Below are positions 37,999 to 47,489 of a DNA stretch of 64,000 bases, one piece after another; within the stretch, counting starts at the first letter, position 1; every line of letters starts with the position of its first letter. The notes beneath the pieces are model-generated. The model worked only from the letters and a program-made list of their open reading frames with translations. It ran no database searches and was not told the DNA's origin. The position numbers and the translations under genes were made by a program. This DNA is from Bacteroidales bacterium (GTDB lineage Bacteria > Bacteroidota > Bacteroidia > Bacteroidales > UBA932): contig JAGCCX010000061.1 in the NCBI GenBank assembly GCA_017651465.1, forward strand, positions 48,563-112,562, in the 5' to 3' direction.

Positions 37999-39831
37999 TT
38001 ATTCCGCGGCAGGCTTGAATATGGTCTCGACGCTGCCGTCGGGATATCTTATTGTGGCCTTGTCTCCCTTGGAGTCGGAGAACCACTCTACGGACTCGTA
38101 AACCTCGTTGCTGTTGATCAGCGTGCGCTCTTTGTCGGAATCGATAAAGTACATCGGGATCAGCGGAATCTCGCCTATGGTTTCCCCGTCGCTCACCCAT
38201 TCTACAAGAGAGTAGCTGCTGCTGAGCTGGCTTTTGGAAGAAAAGAGCTGAATCTTGTCTCCCAAGGTCCAGTCGTAGCTTGCCGCGCAGTCGATGTCGA
38301 CAAGGCAGGTAAAGCCGTTGGTTTTGATAGCTTCCGACTTGTCGCTCAAGCTTATGGGACCTATGACCTCCCCTTTGTAATCTGTCTGAACAAGCCGGAA
38401 GTAGCCGTTGTAGCGGCTGGAAGTGGGGTTGTTGATCAAACCTGCATTCATCTTGAACGAAGCGCCTTTGGCAAGTGTCCCGGACGAGACGCTCAGTCCA
38501 TAATAATCACGCCTGTTGTATCGCCCAGCCTTGAGGTAAATGCTGGTGGGAGTATCGCTTTGGGTTACTATGGGCACCGGCTCTTCCATCTCCACCGGAA
38601 CAGGATTGACGCTTCTGTCCGGCTCCAGGTCGATAATGGCATCGTGGTTGGAATTGAAAAGATTCTCGCTCATTATTTCAGCTATTTCCTCGTCGGTAAA
38701 GCCGTATTCCTTTAAGTCGATATCTTTGTACGGGTAGAAGTAATCGATGTCGAAGTATCCGTTACCTTCTCCGCCCCAGCCCCAGTTTACATACAGGTTG
38801 TCGTCGGCGTCGTATCCCTGAATCACGAACTGGTGGCCTCCGGCTTCACTGTCGGCGCCGTAAAGTACTGGAAGTCCCTTGTCAATCTGGTCTTTCAAAA
38901 GAGCTATCCAAGCATCGGTGCTGTAGGAACGTTTGGCAACATATCTCGCAGTAGGTTTGTAGTACATATACGTGGCCATACGGGAGGGAATCATATATGA
39001 GAAAGCGCCCGTGCCATAGATACTGTAGCTCGCTTCCATCATAATGCCGCAGTCATACATCAGCCAGGCAACCTGTTTCTTCCCCGCAGATGGTGTGACG
39101 GGAATCTGGCTGTAGAAATCATTCATCGGCATCAGGTTCCACTTGTATTCGTGACCGAGGGCGTGGCCGGGCATATGAACGTCTATCGTCCTGTAACTGT
39201 CCGGATCGGGATAGAAGTCCATTACATAATCCGGCAGAGTGCCGTTGCCGCAGGGCGGCCACTGGTGGTAGCGCATCACCATACTGATGGCGGTGGCAAC
39301 GCAGCCCGTGAGCGCTTTCTCGTTTTCGTACGGGGCGATTGTAGGGCAATACCAGTTGTAGGGGTTTTCCTGGCTCCACTCCGGAAGCGTCAGCTCCTTG
39401 CCGCCGGACTCAGCCGCCCGGGTGGCGGGAGTTGACATACGCTGGTCCCGCACGGGAAGAGAGGGGATGTCGTGCCGGCGCAGGAAATTAACAGAGCGCC
39501 TTATTCCGTCGAGCCAGAACAGCATATTTTCTGGCATTGAAGCCTCATCCACCTTGCCGGTAAGGGAGTATGCCAGGATGGGATCCAGGCAGTCGTCACC
39601 AGCCACGATAACGAATCCGCCTCCGTCATTATTGAAAATATAATAAGCAGGGCTGGACAATGAAGTGCTGGACAGGGTCGCCCGTCCGCCCGCTACCATT
39701 CGGGGGGAGGAAGAACTGACGCCGAAAAACCTGGCTGCAGTTTCCCTGGCCCTGGCCTGACTGACCGGCGCAGAATAGGCACAAACGCTCGATGCTCCTA
39801 TGACAAGTAAAAGTAGTATCAGCTTTTTCAT
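37999..39831 (-). CDS. Secreted C10-family (streptopain-like) cysteine protease
   Basis: Protein of 610 residues: signal peptide, inhibitory prodomain (residues about 20-140, of the Spi/PAYYIFN type), then a papain-like catalytic domain with Cys177 in LTGCVATA and His333 in GGHQFVIQGYD, WGWGGEGNGYF downstream, and a C-terminal beta-rich region of about 220 residues. Such proteases (streptopain, Bacteroides Bfp, interpain) are exported and self-activate. Its start overlaps the end of the fimbrillin-like gene by 4 bases, so the two are made together. Confidence 0.9.
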   Translation of the reverse strand: MKKLILLLLVIGASSVCAYSAPVSQARARETAARFFGVSSSSPRMVAGGRATLSSTSLSSPAYYIFNNDGGGFVIVAGDDCLDPILAYSLTGKVDEASMPENMLFWLDGIRRSVNFLRRHDIPSLPVRDQRMSTPATRAAESGGKELTLPEWSQENPYNWYCPTIAPYENEKALTGCVATAISMVMRYHQWPPCGNGTLPDYVMDFYPDPDSYRTIDVHMPGHALGHEYKWNLMPMNDFYSQIPVTPSAGKKQVAWLMYDCGIMMEASYSIYGTGAFSYMIPSRMATYMYYKPTARYVAKRSYSTDAWIALLKDQIDKGLPVLYGADSEAGGHQFVIQGYDADDNLYVNWGWGGEGNGYFDIDYFYPYKDIDLKEYGFTDEEIAEIMSENLFNSNHDAIIDLEPDRSVNPVPVEMEEPVPIVTQSDTPTSIYLKAGRYNRRDYYGLSVSSGTLAKGASFKMNAGLINNPTSSRYNGYFRLVQTDYKGEVIGPISLSDKSEAIKTNGFTCLVDIDCAASYDWTLGDKIQLFSSKSQLSSSYSLVEWVSDGETIGEIPLIPMYFIDSDKERTLINSNEVYESVEWFSDSKGDKATIRYPDGSVETIFKPAAE

Positions 39832-40985
39832 AGTTCATCGGCGATTATATATCCTACTTTGCCGGAGGCATCTTCCAGCCAGCATTTGCCATCTTCCCGC
39901 TTGAGAAGGACGGCGCTGACGGTTGCGTCGTCAACTCCGGTGTCGCCTACCGACTGAAGTACCAGATTGTACGACTCCCCTTCGACCATAGAGGCCGGGA
40001 AACCTATGCATAAGGCGTTGGCATTCACCAGGCTCTGTATGCGGAACTGCATTTCCAGGCCGCTGCGGAGCGCCGCCTGGTCGTCTTTGCCGAACACCCT
40101 TATGCCCTCAGCTTCGGCTCCCGAGATGTCATACACACCCCACTCAGTGCAAGAGAGTAGCCTGGATCCGGCAAGCGGGCAGGACAGAGGGGCCATATGC
40201 TTGAGGGTGGAGCGAAGGATGCCTATGGATGAGCTGGTCTGCTTGGAGAACTGGTGGCCGGTATTGTCGGATACTGTAATGGTGAAGCCGCCTGTCAACG
40301 CTCCCGGAGGGATGACGAAATAGAAGTTCAGCGCCTCTTCTCCAAGAGTGAGGCCTTCGCCGCAGTCGAGGGTCAGGCTCTTGTGCTCTTCGTCCGGAAC
40401 CTGGGTCATTTCAAGCTCTGGAATGTCCGAATAGCCCATATTCACTTTGGCTGAGCCCCACAGAGCCTCTTGCGAAGAAGATGTGATGGTAATTGACTTG
40501 ACCGTTCCGCTGCCTTTGAGGGGCACGAGCAGCAAGCCGCAGATATTCTTGAAATACAGATTGTTGCTGGCGCTCACAGCTACCATAGGATTGGCTCCCT
40601 GGCCAAAGCCGCCGTCGCTGTAGAGCTGAACTCCCGGAAGGGAGAAAGACAGGGCTCCGTCATTGAAAGAAGCATCCCCCGAATGCGGATAAAGGGAGTA
40701 CCAGGGACCTACGCCAATGTCGGTACCGGTGAAAGATGCTTGATTCTTGCCCCCGTCTCCGGGAGTGATGGCATACTGTTCTCCGGCCGGGCAGGCGGTG
40801 TTGAAAACGCTGATGCAGTCTCCCTCGCTCCAAAGGACCTGGCCGTCGGTAAGAGCCGTTCTGGTGCCGGGGTTGGATTCCCCGGTAGCCTGGAATGTTT
40901 TTGTGAGACTTTCTTCCTTCTGCCTGTCGTGCACGCAAGACAAGCAAAGAAGGAGAAGTATCAGTAAATATGATAGTTTGCGCAT
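39828..40985 (-). CDS. Fimbrillin-like lipoprotein coupled to the C10 protease
   Basis: Protein of 385 residues with a lipoprotein signal (LLCLSC). The mature start resembles Bacteroidota fimbrillin-like proteins: RTALTDGQVLWSEGDCISVF, then a GxASFTG-type strand and beta sandwich to about residue 270. The last 110 residues form a separate beta-rich part. Start 40985 is preferred over the in-frame Met at 41009 because the signal sequence begins there. It could anchor, inhibit or be a substrate of the protease encoded next; known Bacteroides C10 proteases are paired with small inhibitors of a different type. Confidence 0.75.
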   Translation of the reverse strand: MRKLSYLLILLLLCLSCVHDRQKEESLTKTFQATGESNPGTRTALTDGQVLWSEGDCISVFNTACPAGEQYAITPGDGGKNQASFTGTDIGVGPWYSLYPHSGDASFNDGALSFSLPGVQLYSDGGFGQGANPMVAVSASNNLYFKNICGLLLVPLKGSGTVKSITITSSSQEALWGSAKVNMGYSDIPELEMTQVPDEEHKSLTLDCGEGLTLGEEALNFYFVIPPGALTGGFTITVSDNTGHQFSKQTSSSIGILRSTLKHMAPLSCPLAGSRLLSCTEWGVYDISGAEAEGIRVFGKDDQAALRSGLEMQFRIQSLVNANALCIGFPASMVEGESYNLVLQSVGDTGVDDATVSAVLLKREDGKCWLEDASGKVGYIIADEL

Positions 40986-41040
40986 CTGTATCAGCCGTTT
41001 AAAAATCATCGCAATATATATACTTTTTTCCTTTTTTCAT

Positions 41041-41048
41041 TATATTTG
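41041..41048 (+). promoter_or_regulatory. -7 box of the C1 protease-pssA operon
   Basis: TATATTTG, an exact consensus match, 21 bases before the ATG at 41070. The upstream 20 bases are T-rich without a clear TTTG. Confidence 0.55.
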
Positions 41049-41069
41049 TGAGCAGAAGACTATTGTATA

Positions 41070-42260
41070 ATGAAGAAGTTATTGATTATCCTCGCGCTCA
41101 CTTTGGGCGCCGCTTCTCTTTGGGCCCAGCCCAGGGTAGCTCCCAAACTGCCTGATTACCAGTTTACTACAGTCAAGGCGAATCCTATAACATCCATTAA
41201 GAACCAGTATCGCAGCGGCACTTGCTGGGCTTATTCGGCCATTGGATTCTTCGAGTCCGAGGCCATTCGTCTGGGCAAGATTTCCGACACCCTCAAATAC
41301 CCCGACTTTTCCGAGTTCTTCGTGGTCAGCCATTCGTATATGGAAAGGGCCGAGAAATATGTGCGCCTGGACGGCAAGCTTAACTTCGCCATCGGTTCCG
41401 AGGCCGACGACGCGCTGGATATCATCCGTGACTACGGTATAGTCCCCAACGAGGCGATGCCAGGCCTGAATTATGGCACTCCCCTTCCCGTTACCGGAGA
41501 GATGGACGCCATCCTTCACGCTATGGTCGAAGCAGTGGTCAAGAACCCCAACAGGTCGCTCAGTACCGCCTGGAAGAGAGCTATCCAGGCCGTTCTGGAC
41601 GAGTATCTCGGCAAGATTCCCGAGAAGTTTGTCGTAGATGGCAAGGAATATACTCCCGCCAGCTACCGCGACGCCCTCAAGATCAACCCTGCCGACTACG
41701 TGACCATTACCAGCTTCACCCATCATCCTTTTTATACCAAGTTCGCCATCGAGGTCAGCGACAACTGGCGCTGGGACCAGGCCTGGAACCTTCCTATCGA
41801 CGAGTTTATGACTGTCCTTGACAATGCCATCAACAACGGTTATACCGCCGCCTGGGGCGCCGACGTGAGCCATCCCGGCTTCACCCGCGACGGCCTCGCC
41901 GTCAACATCGACCCCAATGCGCCTTCGACTGCAGGTTCCGACCAGGAGCACTGGGTAGGCAAAGAAGAGGGCAAGCCCGCTCCGGTTTCCGTTAATGAAA
42001 AAGAAGCCACTCAGGAAAGCCGCCAGATCGACTTCGACAACAAGACTATGACCGACGACCACGGTATGCAGATTTACGGTATCGCCAAGGACCAGTTCGG
42101 AAAGAAGTACTATATGGTCAAGAATTCCTGGGGCGAAAGCGGAAAATACAAAGGTATCTGGTACGCTACTGAACTGTATGTCAAAGGCCAGAGTCTAGAC
42201 TTGATGGTTCACAAAGATGCCATTCCTCGTGATATCAAAGCCAAGCTAGGCATTAAGTAA
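41070..42260 (+). CDS. Secreted C1-family protease (bleomycin hydrolase/aminopeptidase C-like)
   Basis: Protein of 396 residues with a signal peptide cleaved near SLWAQ. The papain-type site is complete: Cys52 in SGTCWAYSA, His in DDHGMQIYG and Asn in VKNSWGE, in the order and spacing of PepC/bleomycin hydrolase. Cytosolic PepC is about 440-450 residues and has no signal, so this is an exported branch common in Bacteroidota. It probably trims peptides in the periplasm. pssA follows after 6 bases. Confidence 0.92.
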   Translation: MKKLLIILALTLGAASLWAQPRVAPKLPDYQFTTVKANPITSIKNQYRSGTCWAYSAIGFFESEAIRLGKISDTLKYPDFSEFFVVSHSYMERAEKYVRLDGKLNFAIGSEADDALDIIRDYGIVPNEAMPGLNYGTPLPVTGEMDAILHAMVEAVVKNPNRSLSTAWKRAIQAVLDEYLGKIPEKFVVDGKEYTPASYRDALKINPADYVTITSFTHHPFYTKFAIEVSDNWRWDQAWNLPIDEFMTVLDNAINNGYTAAWGADVSHPGFTRDGLAVNIDPNAPSTAGSDQEHWVGKEEGKPAPVSVNEKEATQESRQIDFDNKTMTDDHGMQIYGIAKDQFGKKYYMVKNSWGESGKYKGIWYATELYVKGQSLDLMVHKDAIPRDIKAKLGIK

Positions 42261-42266
42261 TTTATA

Positions 42267-42980
42267 ATGAAGAAATTCATTCCAGACTGCATCACCTCGA
42301 TGAACCTCCTTTGCGGGATCATCGGGGTGGTTTTCGCTTTTAAAGGCCGTCCCGACATTGCTTTTCTGCTTATGCTGGGCGGTGCCGCGGCCGACTTCTT
42401 CGACGGCTTCGCAGCACGTGCCCTGGACGCATATTCCGATATGGGCAAGGAACTTGACTCGCTGTCCGACCTGGTCACGTTCGGTGTCTTGCCCTCCATT
42501 ATGTTGTACAAGCTCTCCTGTACCTGTATGTTCGGCGAGAGCTGGATCTGCTGGATACCGCTTATCATCACCCTGGCCAGCGGCCTTCGTCTTGCAAAGT
42601 TCAATGTAGATGAAAGACAGAGCGCTTCTTTCCTGGGCCTGCCCACTCCGGCCGCGGCGCTTCTTGTCGGCTCGCTTTGCTACTATGTCGCCGCCGACCC
42701 CGCGTGTTTCCTCTCCGACTGGTGCTCAGGCCCGGTTTTTATCCCCCTGCTGAGCGTCTGCCTGAGCGTTCTGCTCCTGAGCGAGGTGCCTATGTTCTCT
42801 TTCAAGTTCCACAAAGATGACAGCTCTTCCCTCAAATCGAAGCGTATCGCTTTTGCCTTCATCGTGCTTGCAGCAGCGCTCGTCTGCGTTTTCTGCTCGC
42901 TCAACTGGTCGGTGATAATACTTTTGAGCCTTACCTGCTACATAGTCAAGAACCTGGTCTACGCCCTGCTGAGGGTATAG
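42267..42980 (+). CDS. pssA: CDP-diacylglycerol-serine O-phosphatidyltransferase
   Basis: Protein of 237 residues with about seven to eight membrane helices. The CDP-alcohol phosphotransferase motif is present as DFFDGFAARALDAYSDMGKE followed by LDSLSD, giving the spaced Asp and Gly residues that bind metal and CDP. The bacterial PssA type is suggested by the N-terminal CITSMNLLCG block. It makes phosphatidylserine, the precursor of phosphatidylethanolamine. It is followed by a clear terminator. Confidence 0.93.
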   Translation: MKKFIPDCITSMNLLCGIIGVVFAFKGRPDIAFLLMLGGAAADFFDGFAARALDAYSDMGKELDSLSDLVTFGVLPSIMLYKLSCTCMFGESWICWIPLIITLASGLRLAKFNVDERQSASFLGLPTPAAALLVGSLCYYVAADPACFLSDWCSGPVFIPLLSVCLSVLLLSEVPMFSFKFHKDDSSSLKSKRIAFAFIVLAAALVCVFCSLNWSVIILLSLTCYIVKNLVYALLRV

Positions 42981-42993
42981 GCTTACCAAATAC

Positions 42994-43033
42994 AAAATCG
43001 GCATCAGCTCATACGAACTGATGCCGATTTTTT
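42994..43033. terminator. Terminator between pssA and the M48 protease gene
   Basis: A 13-bp perfect stem (42995-43007 with 43018-43030) is preceded by A residues and followed by a T run, so it can end transcription from pssA and from the convergent minus-strand operon. Confidence 0.85.
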
Positions 43034-43046
43034 GTCTGCATCCGGG

Positions 43047-43826
43047 TTAATTCTTTCCCGCGTTGTAGTTGTCGGCCATCTTCTTCATACGTTCCATACG
43101 CTTCTCGGTCTTGGGGTGATCGGCGAACATATGGGCTATGACCGAGCCGTTGCCTCCGTCGGAAAGCTTCATCAGCTTCTCGAGGGCATTGTACATACTG
43201 TAGGGATTCTTGCCCCTGTCGATAGCGAACTGGCAGCCGTGCTCGTCGGCCTTGTATTCCTGAGCCTGAGAGAACTGGGCGCTGACAAGGGCCTCGCCTA
43301 CATCGCCCAGAAGGGCTGATGCCACTGCGCCGTAAGAGCCGGCCGATGCCAGGATGTCGCGTGCCGCGGAAGCCACATAAGCGTTCTTGATTGCGCGCTT
43401 GGTATCTTTGTGGCGTACGTGCCCGAGCTCGTGACCGATGATGGCGGTAAGCTCTTCATCGTCCATAACATCCATCAGGCCTGAATATACCCGGATCGAA
43501 CCGTCACCGCAAGCGAACGCATTGATTTCATTGGTCTTGTAAACCTTGAAATTCAGAGGGAGTCCGTCCAGGTCCTTAAGACCCGACAGAACGCGGGCAA
43601 GGCGCTGCTCATATGCGCCGTGGTCGATAACGCTTTGCGCATCCATCTGGGCAATGGTCTGGCGGCTCAGCTCCACCACCATATCATCGCTGATGCTTGC
43701 TGCGGTGGCAGCCTTGCCGGCTGCGCTGGCCAGTCCTTCGGCGTTCCAGTTAATACCGCCTAGAATCGAACAACTGCAAAGCGAAAGCGTTGTTGCTAAA
43801 ATGACTAAAAATCTTTTCATATGCAT
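43047..43826 (-). CDS. M48-family zinc metalloprotease lipoprotein
   Basis: Protein of 259 residues with a lipoprotein signal (LSLCSC). GHELGHVRHKD holds the HExxH zinc site and the later EYKADEHG block gives the third ligand Glu, as in Oma1/BepA-like M48 proteases that act in outer membrane protein quality control. There are no further membrane helices, unlike HtpX. The start codon shares one base with the lpxB stop (TAATG); a second Met two codons later is also possible. Confidence 0.9.
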   Translation of the reverse strand: MHMKRFLVILATTLSLCSCSILGGINWNAEGLASAAGKAATAASISDDMVVELSRQTIAQMDAQSVIDHGAYEQRLARVLSGLKDLDGLPLNFKVYKTNEINAFACGDGSIRVYSGLMDVMDDEELTAIIGHELGHVRHKDTKRAIKNAYVASAARDILASAGSYGAVASALLGDVGEALVSAQFSQAQEYKADEHGCQFAIDRGKNPYSMYNALEKLMKLSDGGNGSVIAHMFADHPKTEKRMERMKKMADNYNAGKN

Positions 43827-44929
43827 TATGGTTTGATTTCTTCAATTATTGAGCGTGCTGCCTTAAGCGAGGCCCCTCCGCCGCCAAGCATCTCACGCAG
43901 CCGGGCATAGTCCTGCTGCATAGCGGCGCGCCGCCCCTGGTCTTCAAGCAAATATCGGACCTCGGAGGCGAGGGAGGCGGAATTAAAATCATCTTGAAGC
44001 AGTTCTTTGAACACCGGTTTGTCGAGGCAGAGGTTTGCAAGGGAGATGTACTTGACGTGATCAAACACCCGAAGGACATACTTGCCCACAAACCAGGTCA
44101 GGGAACTCGCACTCCAGCACACGACCTGAGGCGTGCCTATGAGAGCCGCTTCCAGGGAAGCGGTGCCGGAGTTTACAATCGCGGCATCGGCATATTTGAT
44201 TATGTCGTAAGTGCGTCCGAACAGTACCTTTACATTGCTGCGGGAGCCTGTATATGGGGCGTAATCCTGCTCGCTCATCGAGGGCGCGCCGGCTATGAGA
44301 ACATTCATTCCGAGCTGGTCGGCCGCCTCCATACAGACGGGCATCATACGGGCTATCTCCCCTTTCCGGGAGCCGGGAAGGAGGGCTATGTACGGCTCTT
44401 CGGCGGGCCTGGACCAGACGTGCGAATCTATCTCTTCGACCAGCGGATTGCCCACGTACTCGAAAGGAATGCCCTTCCCCGTGAAATACGGGACTTCGAA
44501 GGGGAAAATGACGTAGAGCTTGTCGATGTATGCCTTGAGCTTGGCGTTGCGGCCTTCGCGGGAGGCCCAGGTCTTGGGTGCTATGTAATAGAACACCTTG
44601 ATGCCCGCACCGTGGCAGAATTCCGCTATCTTGAGGTTGAAGCCAGGATAGTCGATAAGTATCACCGCGTCGGGCTTCCAGAGAGAAATGTCCTGCTTGC
44701 ATCGCTTCAAATTGCCCAGCAAGTCAGGAGCCTTGTGCAGAACGTCCGACAGGCCCATAACGGCGCAGTCGCGATAGTGGACTACGGGATCCGAAAGGCT
44801 TGCCGATGCCATATTATCCCCTCCCCAGAAGCGGAATTCCGCACAAGGGTCCGCAGTTTTCAGGCCCTTGATAAGATTCCCCCCGTGGAGGTCTCCGGAG
44901 GCTTCCCCCGCTATCAGATAATATCGCAT
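43826..44929 (-). CDS. lpxB: Lipid-A-disaccharide synthase
   Basis: Protein of 367 residues in the GT19 family. It begins YYLIAGEASGDLHGGNLI, the family signature, and contains IDYPGFNLKIAEFC and LLPGSRKGEI, then the acceptor-binding NSGTASLEAALIGTPQVV. It joins UDP-2,3-diacylglucosamine and lipid X to form the lipid A disaccharide at the inner membrane. The start overlaps the end of surE by 16 bases, and the stop shares a base with the M48 gene, so the three form an operon. Confidence 0.96.
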   Translation of the reverse strand: MRYYLIAGEASGDLHGGNLIKGLKTADPCAEFRFWGGDNMASASLSDPVVHYRDCAVMGLSDVLHKAPDLLGNLKRCKQDISLWKPDAVILIDYPGFNLKIAEFCHGAGIKVFYYIAPKTWASREGRNAKLKAYIDKLYVIFPFEVPYFTGKGIPFEYVGNPLVEEIDSHVWSRPAEEPYIALLPGSRKGEIARMMPVCMEAADQLGMNVLIAGAPSMSEQDYAPYTGSRSNVKVLFGRTYDIIKYADAAIVNSGTASLEAALIGTPQVVCWSASSLTWFVGKYVLRVFDHVKYISLANLCLDKPVFKELLQDDFNSASLASEVRYLLEDQGRRAAMQQDYARLREMLGGGGASLKAARSIIEEIKP

Positions 44930-45741
44930 AGACGCTTGAGCTCGTCGAAATCGGTGTTATATATGTTCTGAGGTGTTACGGTAATGTATCCCTGGGACAT
45001 AAGAATGTGGTCCGCGTCGGGAGCGTTGTCACTCTCACTCACGAAATCTCCGGCCATTACGTAGAGTTCCTCGTCGGGAAGTTTGGTGTCGGCATAGGCC
45101 CTGGCGGCAAAAGACTGCTTGTGACCGCGCGAGGCGAGGAATTCGGAATTGTAAGGCAGGTATTCTTTCTCCCAGTGCGCGAACCCAACCCTTGAGGGGC
45201 GGACGCCTTTTATCTGGTCTTTAGGCAGATACGGGAAATTGATGTTGTAGAAAGAGCCCTTGCGGGTATTGTAGGCGGGCAGGAGCTTCCTGAGTATGCC
45301 GGGAAGCAAGGCTTCAACTGCCGAAAAATCGGCGTCTTCGTCGAAGGTGTCGAGGCTGACCCCTATGGCAGGGATGCCGTTGAGCGCACCTTCCATCGCC
45401 GCTCCTATGGTTCCGGAGTAAAGCGTAGCCGTGGCGGCGTTGTTTCCGTGGTTGATACCCGTCACCACAAGGTCGGGCTTGGCCGGCCAGAAAATATTGT
45501 CGATACCGAACTTGATGCAGCTGGCAGGGGTGCCGTCAAGGTACCACCAGTCTTCGCCGGGCAAATCGTACAAGTGCTTTACAGCTATTGGTTTGAAACC
45601 CATCGATACGGCCATCGACATACCGCTTTGCGCTGATTTGGGCGCCACAATAGTCAACTCGCCGAACTGCCGGAGAGCCTCTACCAGACTCCGTATGCCG
45701 CGCGCCTGGTAGCCATCATCGTTCGAGACAAGAATTCGCAT
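44914..45741 (-). CDS. surE: 5'/3'-nucleotidase SurE
   Basis: Protein of 275 residues. It begins MRILVSNDDGYQARGIRSL with the metal-binding Asp-Asp, followed by APKSAQSGMS, VVTGINHGNNAATATLYSGT and the GIPAIGVSL block, all SurE signatures. It removes phosphate from nucleoside monophosphates and is linked to stationary-phase survival in other bacteria. It leads the surE-lpxB-M48 operon, whose -7 box lies 11 bases upstream, giving a very short leader. Confidence 0.95.
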   Translation of the reverse strand: MRILVSNDDGYQARGIRSLVEALRQFGELTIVAPKSAQSGMSMAVSMGFKPIAVKHLYDLPGEDWWYLDGTPASCIKFGIDNIFWPAKPDLVVTGINHGNNAATATLYSGTIGAAMEGALNGIPAIGVSLDTFDEDADFSAVEALLPGILRKLLPAYNTRKGSFYNINFPYLPKDQIKGVRPSRVGFAHWEKEYLPYNSEFLASRGHKQSFAARAYADTKLPDEELYVMAGDFVSESDNAPDADHILMSQGYITVTPQNIYNTDFDELKRLCDII

Positions 45742-45751
45742 CTTTTTTTTG

Positions 45752-45759
45752 CAAATATA
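45752..45759 (-). promoter_or_regulatory. -7 box of the surE-lpxB operon
   Basis: Minus strand TATATTTG, an exact consensus match only 11 bases before the surE start codon, so the 5' leader would be just a few bases. Confidence 0.5.
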
Positions 45760-45760
45760 A

Positions 45761-46837
<1,077 letters not shown>

Positions 46838-46861
46838 TTTGCTGCTTTTTTATAATTGAAT

Positions 46862-46896
46862 CGGGCGGGAATCGATTGATCCCCGCCCGGTTTTTT
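46862..46896 (+). terminator. Terminator of the GAPDH gene
   Basis: An 8-bp all-GC stem (46862-46869 with 46882-46889) and a 12-base loop, followed by a run of six T. Confidence 0.85.
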
Positions 46897-46910
46897 ATTG
46901 CTTCAGCCGC

Positions 46911-47426
46911 TTAGAGGGCAGCGGCTATCTTGGATGCGACTACGGTGCCGAACTCCACTCTTCCTTTGGCATCGATCAGATACAGGGATGGAATCCATTT
47001 AACGCAGTAGGCCTTCCCCACGGCGGAGTCTTTTTTGCCGGACGGGTCGAAGAGCTGGATCCCGGGAAGGGAATTTTCAAGCGCATAGGCTTTGAATTTG
47101 TCGAATTCGCGGTCGAAAGACACCGACACGAACGCTACTTTCTCAGGGTCGGCAGCCTCGTACATCGCCTTGAGTTCCGGCACTTCAGCCCTGCAGTCAG
47201 GGCACCACGAAGCCCAGAAAATGAGCACCACGCGGCGTCCTTTCAGCGAACTGAGCGTAAAAGGATTCCCGTTGATATCATTCAGCTTGATCTGCGGAGC
47301 TTTCGCTCCTTTCTTGAGCAGTTCAGTTGCATACTGCTGGTCCGGATCATCTGCCGCCGGAGCCTGCGCGGCCAGCCCCGAGCATATCAGGAGGGCCGCC
47401 AAAGTAATAATCAAACGCGTTTTCAT
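46911..47426 (-). CDS. TlpA-like periplasmic thioredoxin-fold protein
   Basis: Protein of 171 residues with a signal peptide (LLICSGLAAQA). The AhpC/TSA-TlpA fold shows as GKKAPQ-like entry, VVLIFWASWCPDCRAEVPEL with the redox CxxC (Cys-Pro-Asp-Cys) and the cis-Pro region WIPSLYLID. Such proteins reduce or oxidise disulfides outside the cytoplasm, for example in cytochrome maturation. The start at 47426 gives a standard signal peptide; an alternative Met lies at 47435 inside a 13-base direct repeat. It stands alone, divergent from the DUF362 operon. Confidence 0.88.
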   Translation of the reverse strand: MKTRLIITLAALLICSGLAAQAPAADDPDQQYATELLKKGAKAPQIKLNDINGNPFTLSSLKGRRVVLIFWASWCPDCRAEVPELKAMYEAADPEKVAFVSVSFDREFDKFKAYALENSLPGIQLFDPSGKKDSAVGKAYCVKWIPSLYLIDAKGRVEFGTVVASKIAAAL

Positions 47427-47433
47427 ATACAAC

Positions 47434-47458
47434 ATTCTGGGGCAATATTCTGGGGCAA
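47434..47458. repeat. Two copies of a 12-base direct repeat (period 13)
   Basis: ATTCTGGGGCAA occurs at 47434-47445 and again at 47447-47458, between the TlpA-like start codon and its -7 box. It may be a slippage duplication or a paired binding site. Confidence 0.75.
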
Positions 47459-47463
47459 AAATA
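47456..47463 (-). promoter_or_regulatory. -7 box of the TlpA-like gene
   Basis: Minus strand TATTTTTG, a consensus match 29 bases before the start at 47426, lying at the edge of the direct repeat. Confidence 0.5.
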
Positions 47464-47476
47464 CAAAATAAATCAT

Positions 47477-47484
47477 TACCTTTG
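47477..47484 (+). promoter_or_regulatory. -7 box of the DUF362-SpsF-HemL-NeuB operon
   Basis: TACCTTTG, an exact TAnnTTTG match, ends only 5 bases before the ATG at 47490, so the transcript would be nearly leaderless unless translation begins at the ATG at 47505. Confidence 0.5.
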
Positions 47485-47489
47485 TGAAT

